A stretch of 64,000 nt of DNA from Gymnopilus junonius (Eukaryota; Basidiomycota; Agaricomycetes; Agaricales; Galerinaceae). The notes beneath the pieces are model-generated. The model made no database searches. It saw only the letters and a list, made by a program, of their open reading frames with translations, and was not told the DNA's origin. Positions 56,113 through 64,000 of this stretch are shown piece after piece. Position numbers and translations under genes: made by a program. The stretch lies in assembly GCA_015501075.1 (NCBI GenBank), contig JADNYJ010000049.1, positions 1-64,000 of the forward strand, in the 5' to 3' direction. Position 1 is the first letter of the stretch, and each line of letters opens with the position of its first letter.

Positions 56113-59100
56113 CTCAAATGAAAGCTGAATGGTGATAGTAGTATCAATGTAAAAGAAAGAATAAGTGAGATTAATGGCTGGTCGGAGGATTTTGGATTTG
56201 TGGAAGGTCGTGGGGTGGAATAAACCTGAACCTCCTCTTCGTGGGTCGGCAGTGCATGTTTGAGGCGTGCATCATGCATGCCTTGTGTCGCCGTCAGGGT
56301 CCCCGACACCGGTCCGCGAATAAGCCGAATCCATGTTCATCGTCATGATCAATGACAATCCACAGACTGACGCATATAGTGACATCGTCATCAGAAACAC
56401 GGTCAAAGCAGAATGGCAAGAAATCGCCTGAAATCCGAGCCTGGAGAGAGCAGCTGTGCAGCTTGTGATAGCTCCAACAGGCGTCTGATTTTGGGATGCT
56501 CAGTCGCAGCTTGCATTGCCACGTCGACTATACTCTAGATTATTTGGTTGATCAAGGAGGGATAATTAAACTCTACGTTAGCTGAATCCTTGGAGCCATC
56601 CCTATATGTCTTTCAGTTGAACGGTACTGATTCCAAAGCGATTCGAGCGCTTTGCCTGGACCCGGCCGCGCAACTCGAAGACAACGCGCATGGCAGGATT
56701 TCTTTTTAAATTCTATTTCCAAATGAGAAGCAGGCAGCGAATTCCGACAGCAGATCTAGCAGGAGGAAGGAAAGGAAAGCCCTTACTTTCAGTTGCCTTC
56801 TTACTTGAATAGTTGACCTTTGTTTGGGGTATGAGCCTATGAGGGCGCCAGCTAGACGTTGCCATAAACGGTCTCTCTTGCTTTCTACCGCTATTTACGA
56901 CTCCCTACCACACTTGAACATATATTGCCCTGACTGGTGGACTTATCCAGGCGAGGCTATGTCTGACTGATGATCATCGTCTGCCAGACATGTGTTAGTG
57001 GCAAGTACTAATCACACCTATAAAGTATGTCTAGACTTATCGGGCTCATTGGTATTCCGTTCCAGAGTAGAGGCTTTCCATTACCCCTCAGAACCCCGAG
57101 GCCATCCAGGGGCTCGCAAAATGGCTAGAAAGGGGTGCACTACTTCGCAGCTGGAGGGTGACACGGCTAATGCTCTGAGCATCCTATTTTAGTTAATTCC
57201 AACTTATCGCTCGACGAGGGTCGTACCTCGTCCAAAAGTAATTCGGAAACATTATTCAAAGCTAACGAGTCGCGACGGACCTCCATTTGGGATTACCTTT
57301 GCATTGGTTAACCGGTCTCATTCCGTGAATCCCAATGACGTCCCTGACTGGTTGCTGTATCCTACGTCAGATTTTCATCAATCTAAATCTTGGACCAGTC
57401 ATGTTCGGCGCCCAATGGATTCCCACCTCTCCTTTGACGAAAATTGGATGGTCTTAACCTACCTGCTGAGTGGGGATTTTTACTATCCCATGCCTTAATT
57501 TCCGCTGGGCTCATGACTGACAAGCCTAGTGCTCGCAGTCAATAATATTGGATAACGATGGTCCACTATTCATGTGTAACTGAGATGCGGTCTCCCGCTG
57601 CCTTTTTTTCTGGGTGAAATGCGCCGCTTTGCTGGGCGTCGCGAACAGGACCCTTCCCCCCTTGTCTCTGATACTATGGGTCGTCCCTGATATTTCGACT
57701 TCGGATAACACTTTTCTGAGTTTGAACTCTCAGGCAATACCGCAGAGTAAGCCGTAACCTAGCTTGCCACTTTAAAGGTTCCGGAGCATTTTCCCCACTA
57801 CACATTTGTTTCCTCTTGACAGACCTAATTTTCACTGCCTTTATCGGTGTTTACGTCGCTTACTCTTCCATGAGAAACTTCGTCTCGACCTTCCGAAGTG
57901 TAGGTTCGAATCATGAAAACTGAGGGAAACTAATTGATATGGATCTTTCTCTCTTCAAGTTTGCACGTTGGAGGATCCCGCATTTACTTAATCTGTAGGT
58001 TCCTAGGCTATGCCTCTCTTCAACTGCGTGGGCTGAACTCCTAGCAACATGGGAACTTGGCCTACTTATCCGTCGCGAAAATTTCTTGAGTTAGCATCTA
58101 AATATTCGTGCTGTATATGCTGCGTCCGCATACGTCAATCTCTTTAGATGACCGTGTCTTGTTTGTCGCCTTCTTGAGGTTGCTTTCTCAGTATTTTTCA
58201 AATACCCATCTCATCGTGGGTCTGTCAGCGGTAATGATCCCCTGATATCTATGCCTCGTGGCGAGGCTGTCATCGAAGCGTAGCGTTTGGTGGTACCTCA
58301 GTACATCAAAAAAAAATTGTTCTAGCTCAGCCTCATCTGACAATGACTCTTTGCTCTTAAATATGCCGGACAATGGACAACATACAATTCGACCGCATTA
58401 CTGGCTTCCAAAAATTTCTTTGTACGTCACTGCGCGCCATGTTCATTGAACCCCCAAATCTTATCCGCGGTTGGATGGACACGACTTCATGGTCATCGTG
58501 GAAGTCGATCCTTTATTGGATTTTCGTTTAATTAATCTTTTTTGGTACAACTGGGAGTACACCTTTGCTCCGTTGACATGGTTCAATCAACGTGTAAGAT
58601 ATGGATGCCTTGATTCTAATGGGAGGTCAACTTGGTTGTCTTAGATTACAGTATATTATATAGTATGCGATCTGGGTTGGGTCTAATCTGATAGTCATTC
58701 TTCGCGCCATTGATAATCCAGACCGTGGTAAGTCCTTCGCCTCGAGGAAAACGGCTGTCCTTACTGATCATTCCATGTCTCCTTTATTTGACGGGTAAGT
58801 TTCCTTCTCGTCTCGGATTTAAAGCTCAAAGCATAGAAGTAAAGAGCCCTTAATTTAATTTAGAACGGCAGTGAACCAACGGTGAAAGGGCATCTGCATT
58901 CTCAGCCATCTTATCTACCCACCATTTGGTGATTGTATTAAGCATTTCTATTGCCTTATTCCAGTTTATTTCGCGCCATTTACTGTTGTAATTATAGTCT
59001 CCTCGGGAACTTAAAGAGAACCACGACTTTTATTACGAGCCCAACTGTGTCGTAAATGAAGTGATGCTTTACGATCACTTTCAATGTGGATTGAATTTTT

Positions 59101-60112
59101 GGGTTTTAGGTTTGGAATTAGGATGACCGTTAGCCAGATCTAGGATATAATCGCTTATTCATCAAGCAGATTAAAGTTGCGAGGTTTTGATCGCATGGAA
59201 TCTACTGTCTGTGGGAGGACTCCTTGGTGGCCATGGAAATAGTACCACGCACCGTCCATACAGCTCAATCGTTATCGTACAGTATTGAGAAAATTGGCAT
59301 TTTGATGAACGGCCCTTTGCGAGTCAGTAGCCAAAGCGATACAATTAAGTTCAAAGATACTACAGTTCGCTTCCTGCTCCAGTCTTGTTTACTGACTAGC
59401 TGTGTGCCAAATCTCCTGCTTTGTGTTCTGTTTCGCGATATTTTGGTTACATTTCGAAGGTGTTCGGGAATCCTTTCTCTCACCAACAAAGGTGTATAAA
59501 ATTTCCAACAGACAAAGGCAGAGCTTTTTGAAGGTTTACATTGATCAGCCTTTGGATGACATTAGGAGACATTTGGTCATTGGCCAGCCGAACAAACCTG
59601 GTAGACTGGAGCATTAGCTGAGTTGCGCTTTCGCGGAACTGGGCTGTAGTTAGTCCACCCACAACTCAATATGCCGATGCCGCACTTACCTAGCATGAGG
59701 CTTATTCGGTTGTCGGTTCCGGACTCTCAGAGCTTGTGTTGCGCCTTCGGACGCCGAATTGAGCGAGCAGAGCTAGGCGCCTGGCATACTGAATTCAAAA
59801 ATGCCCACCTTACCTTCGGAGGACAGTCGAAAATGGAATTTTGAAACACGAGTATCGAAGGAGAGCCGATCTCTATGAGACCAGGGTCCTCGAAGGGATG
59901 GCATTGAAATCTATAATTTTATATTCATGAAAGAAAGTTGAGCTCCCACAGATTTAATGCCCCTCTTTCCCAACCCTTCCTGCCGATCTTTCCGAGAAAT
60001 AAGGGTCCTCCTTTGATGACCGCCCAATGAAAGATCTCAGGCGCGTACTGTGGATGCATAAAAGGAGAGCAAACGAGAGCTGTCGTCTCCAACACCCCAG
60101 CTTTCGACGACA
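56113..60112. other. 4.0-kb gap with no supported gene
   Basis: Only frames of about 60-90 codons on both strands with no motifs. The part near 56113 should hold the kinase gene promoter. GCGCCATT words recur around 58432, 58702 and 58973, but no ordered repeat emerges. Given that a minimal gene at 60113 was recognisable only through its zinc cluster, other small-exon genes could be hidden here. Confidence 0.35.
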
Positions 60113-60482
60113 ATGTCCTCTCCACAAGGTCCCTCTACGCAAGACGTGAGCCATCTGCCTTGTATATAGTCTCCCTGTCGCTGATCACGGTAAATAGCCC
60201 AACGATATTTCACAATTAGACATTCAAAGGACACCTAAACGAACGCAAATGGCATGCCAATTTTGTCGAGGTATGACTTTGATGACCTATTGTTCAGAAC
60301 ATTAGACCTGAACTCTGACCAGGCAGAAAATTAAAATGCGATGGAATTCGACCTTCCTGTTCAAATTGTCATCGCCGTGGATATCCTTGCGCGTACACTC
60401 CTGTTGCTGGGTGAGTCTTTCAGAACAACAAAGTGTAAAGCAATTCTGACGCCGAAGCTCGCATAGGCCTGGAGCCAAGTGA
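60113..60482 (+). CDS. Minimal Zn2Cys6 DNA-binding protein or remnant of a transcription factor
   Basis: Four short exons (60113-60128, 60220-60270, 60323-60410, 60467-60482) join in frame to 171 nt, 56 residues. Almost all of it is a Zn(II)2Cys6 cluster: ACQFCRGRKLKCDGIRPSC, then SNCHRRGYPCAYTPV, with cysteine spacing 2-6-6-2-6. This module binds DNA in fungal regulators. Agaricomycete relatives normally run on for hundreds of residues after a GPGK-type sequence; here GPGAK is followed at once by TGA. The piece may be a truncated pseudogene or a genuine DNA-binding-only protein. The donor of the first intron (G|GTCCCT) is weak, so the first exon is the least certain part. Confidence 0.6.
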
Positions 60483-63086
60483 CGACCTTGCATTTGGTCA
60501 GCGATCCGTAATAGAAAATTTACCGGACATATTACTTTACCTACTCTACATTTTATATTTCGGATTTATCCAAGTTCTTACCCCCTTAAGTCGGAGGTCT
60601 CCGCGAACTTTCGCGGCTGGCTAACAGGGTCGGTCTAAATTTGAAAGGCATCATCGCCCTGGGTACTCCTCGTGGCACCAGAAGTCTAAATTGCATCATT
60701 CCCGTGAACCCTGTGTCAATGTTAATTTCAGCTTTGGGTGAGCAAACAAAGAACTGTACGTACATAATCTAGGTTTCATTGTGGCCAAAGGCCGCGAACC
60801 TCCTGATCCAATAATTGATGCAAGACAGAAATAATCCTTGTGCACTTTTTAGTCTCATATCGAACATGAGATTATAGCACTGCCTTGTTCATTTCCAAGA
60901 TTAGAATACTTCAGGGAAACCTCTGCTTCGAGAACCGATATCGGGCGTAAAATTTTTTGAAAACGTTGGATCTGACAAAGGAAACAGGGCAGCTCCATCC
61001 GGAAAGGTCAAATATAAGTTAACCACCAACAAGAACTGCTTAAACCGAGTTTGACGGACCTACTTGAAGCCAGTGGGGAGTACTAGCCACTGCTAGTGAA
61101 CACTGGGTCAGGGTCCTAAATTGTCCAAGATTCGAAATGGCTTAGAGTGGTTTAGAGGATCTGTTCCATTGTTGCGTTAGAATCAAGTCAGAATAGCATT
61201 TCAGCAAGTTACTGACTCGAGTGTCCTCCAGCCTTGACTCGAAACTATTTCTCACGGGGTAAGTTAAAACTCAGCGGATATCGATGACGGCCTTGATTTG
61301 CATCATCCATGTACGCAGAATCCGCTCTGTCACAGTTCCATACTGAGGGACACGAAGATGCTTTTTATGTGCCAAATTTTATTACCGTGAGTGCAGACAC
61401 GTTTCATCTCGTGTGAGGACAGTTAAAGGGTACCTTTCTCAACTTGAAGCTGTGTCATAGCCTGAAGAAGAACAATATTTAATTCGAAAGGTATCGTTAT
61501 GGAACTGACTGGATTATTGGTTAAAGAAGTAAAATTTTCATTCACCTCCTCCAAGATCTGTGAATCGCCACAACCACTGTGGAAATCTCTCGCTAATAGA
61601 CGGTTAGTGGACTTCGAATACTATTTCTAACTTGATCCTTACTTATTCGAATTTGGGATTTGAACGAGATAGTTTGCAAACATGGGGTAAGATACTTTTG
61701 TTGTAAAGGGCATGCGCTTCTCCTCTAAGATTTCTGAGGCGGAGAAATAACAACGAAAGGTACCCTGGTGCCCCAGCCTTTACCCCCCTTCGTCAACAAA
61801 TTGTAAGCTTTCCTTACATTTCTCATACAAACCTTTCTTTCCGGTAGTTAACTATCGACCTAACTACCCTATAGCCCAGACCTCGTATCTCGCATAAAGG
61901 CCACTGGTTTCTTCAAAAATTCGCCTCATGCAGAACCTAATCAAATAATAATGAATGAGGTGATTAACAATATTCTATCCAGGTCTCGGGCGATCATTAA
62001 GTGTATTCCAGTACCTTCCGGGGCAAGGAATTATGGTTCGCAAAGAGTCCTACCTTACAGCGGCACCATCTTAAACTCCTGCTTAGCCACACGAGGACGG
62101 TCCTCGGTACTATCCCGTTGTCGCGACTTTGTCTTTGGGATCCCATGCCGTCTTTCATTACTATCGGTATCAAGCAGAGGCTGACGGAGATGCCGTTTCC
62201 AGCGGACAGGGAAGATCAATTAACATGATACCAGTGTCCTCTGTCCTGTTGGAACCTCGAAGTCTTATTATTTCGTCGGGTTCCATCTACACTTCGCATC
62301 TCCATGGGTGGGTGGTTGGTAGCTGATTGCATTGAACTTTGTTTACAAGTTTCCAGCATTGATGCTCTGGAGGAGGATTTAATTGCGCTTGATGCCTCTG
62401 CTTCTGGCATAAAGGTCTCTAATGTTGCGCAGTTGCAGGACCCCGCGATAAAGGTTTCAATCCACCAAGGCGTCCCTATCAAGCGAGGCACACGGTATAG
62501 CTTGACCTGTCGGGATGTAGAACGTGTGTCCGTGTTTAGTACTCATCCCCGCCGTTGAATAAGGAGCGCATTTGGTAAATGTGATGCCCATTTTCATCAA
62601 ATTTCCATCAATTTAAACGTCAGAAAGATTGCAAGAAAAATATGTTAACGTAACACGCTTGACGGTCTGTCCGTTCCTCCAGCAAGTGAGATGAAGAGAT
62701 ATACGTATTAATTTCACCTACTTGCTTGCTTAGGTCTCCATATGCATTGGCATTGGTACTCAGATCTGTTCATTTCTTGGAAGTCGGATGAAGGCCTATA
62801 TTACTGATATTCTGGTACGAGGTAAGCCTAGCACCAGGAATGCCTTTCCTCTATGAACATATGTGGAGTTGACAGATTGTTGATACATAACATGCCTTAA
62901 GTGAAACCAATTCCTCAACAAACGCTCATAATGTAAGCCCAAGTTCTCATGAATATAAATTCATTCCACACGGAGTAAATAACGACGACAGTAGACAAAA
63001 GGTAGGGATGTAGTAGCAAGTCAACAAAGCTGATGAATGCTGATGAATGATTCTCTGCAGACAGGCATCACGCATTGTCACCCTTC
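60483..63086. other. 2.6-kb gap with no supported gene
   Basis: If the Zn2Cys6 gene is decayed, this could hold its lost downstream exons, but I could not recognise any. The plus-strand frame at 62304-62558 has no motif. A short tandem GCTGATGAAT duplicate occurs at 63029-63047. Confidence 0.35.
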
Positions 63087-64000
63087 TCACGGACCGGAGG
63101 ATAGGATTTCCTTGGACACCAATATTCGATTAGCGAGTGTTGCTAGGTTCGCATCTGCAACAATGACCTCAGGAGCGTATTCAACGTCAAAGATCTGCCT
63201 GATAGCGCCACAAATTCGTTTAGCTTGTCGTTCCGACCAAAAAGTGAAATCGTCAGGATCACGGTACTCTTGGTCTTGCTCTCCTTCTTGCATCACGGGG
63301 TCCGGGGGAGAAGCCGACGTGAGAAGAGGAGCACTGCCCGGGGCTGAGGTAGCTTCGGTTGCCTTGCAAGATAACGGTATCAAGGAGGGGTCATTATCTA
63401 AGCACAAAGGAACAATTGTTGAAGTGTTTGTCGGACGCCCTCGAAATTAATCTCAGCGGGCTTGTCCACTGTGAAAAAATATGAGCTCGCCGCCAAAAGA
63501 TGAATAAAGAAGTATCTTGCCGTAAATTTCTATAGGGCCATCTAGGCTCATAACGTTGTATTTGCCGTCATGGTGATAACGAACCTGAAAAGGAGGATCA
63601 ACAACCGGACCTATCGCTAATTTGTTCACTGCTCTGCATAGGATTTACCTCATAGCGCCCAACAAGCCAAGGAAGCGTGTTACCCTTGAACGTTACGATA
63701 CCTTCATTGGCGTCAAGAAGTGGGGCGACAGCCTGGTCAAATCCGATTGGAAAATCTCCGTCCCACTCTTCGTCATGGACCGGAGTCCACATACCCATCG
63801 ACGATGTTTTCGTTACCAGCTTCGACTTGTTCGCACCAACCTAGTGGAATTGACAAATCAACACGGAATCAGGAGGGTCATGTGTGAAAACAACGACTCA
63901 CGCGGTACAGACCGATCCAGTCTTTGCGAGAATGGTTAGGAGGGGCTTGCCATTTGATTTGAATGTGTTCTCCCAGATGGAATGCAAGTCTGCCTGTCTT
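63087..64000 (-). CDS. CHO2: Phosphatidylethanolamine N-methyltransferase CHO2, C-terminal part (cut by window edge)
   Basis: Exons on the minus strand: 63902-64000 (continuing beyond the window), 63649-63840, 63521-63584, 63087-63468. The order [127 protein letters not shown] is that of the C-terminal domain of fungal Cho2, the ER membrane enzyme making the first methylation step from phosphatidylethanolamine toward phosphatidylcholine. The intron 63469-63520 needs a GC donor (G|GCAAGA). In the last exon the frame before (GVRQTLQ) and after (IVPLCLDND) differ by one base, so a single-base loss near 63412-63436, real or an assembly error, is indicated. Confidence 0.85.

Noticed and set aside
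1..64000. CRISPR arrays, operons, bacterial promoters or prophage
   Set aside because: The sequence is fungal nuclear DNA with spliceosomal introns; no regularly spaced repeats of CRISPR type were seen.

Overview
The window is a stretch of nuclear DNA from a filamentous basidiomycete, most likely an Agaricomycete. This rests on many 48-70 nt spliceosomal introns, Plavaka-type DNA transposons, DUF6532-type genes, a GH71 glucanase with WSC domains, and an adhesin-like membrane protein family common in mushrooms. The species cannot be told from the sequence alone. The window falls into a transposon-built left half (about 1-28.5 kb) and a host-gene right half (about 28.8-64 kb).

Left half. A 418-bp hAT-type MITE lies at 944-1361. 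From 2762 to 26651 there is a 23.9-kb composite. The outer element is a Plavaka (KDZ-related) transposon with matching inverted ends and AGGTCTTT-type subterminal repeats. Its transposase gene, on the minus strand, is split into an N-terminal/central part at 21552-24043 and a C-terminal part at 2964-3615. The two parts lie either side of a 17.9-kb insertion flanked by the 5-bp duplication AAGGA, and the reading frame is continuous across the join. The insertion carries an intact 8-exon DUF6532-type gene, a second and more complete Plavaka transposase, and captured pieces of host genes: part of the elongation factor gene SPT6, and a chimera in which an Hsp60 segment is embedded in a ClpB/Hsp78 gene fragment. 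The chimera occurs twice in opposite orientation and forms ~1.4-kb inverted arms around the second transposase and the SPT6 piece. A decayed hAT transposase and tRNA-derived SINE-like sequences add further layers. Most inactivating stops in these transposon genes are TGA, and several clearly replace an expected arginine, which points to CpG-to-TpG decay.

Right half. Recognised genes are MPP6-like exosome/rRNA-processing cofactor (-), a conserved proline-rich protein (+), DCN1 cullin-neddylation factor (+), a mushroom-type membrane-anchored surface protein (+), a GH71 alpha-1,3-glucanase with three WSC domains (-), La RNA-binding protein (+), an aminoglycoside-phosphotransferase-fold kinase (-), a minimal Zn2Cys6 protein or remnant (+), and the C-terminal end of phosphatidylethanolamine methyltransferase CHO2 (-) running off the right edge. 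They look like an ordinary mixed run of housekeeping and cell-wall genes, not a pathway cluster. Large gaps (29.8-35.4, 36.3-39.8, 41.0-44.5, 56.1-60.1 and 60.5-63.1 kb) show no gene I can support. Splicing is notable: four introns need GC rather than GT donors, and the GH71 gene uses 10-nt and 4-nt microexons.
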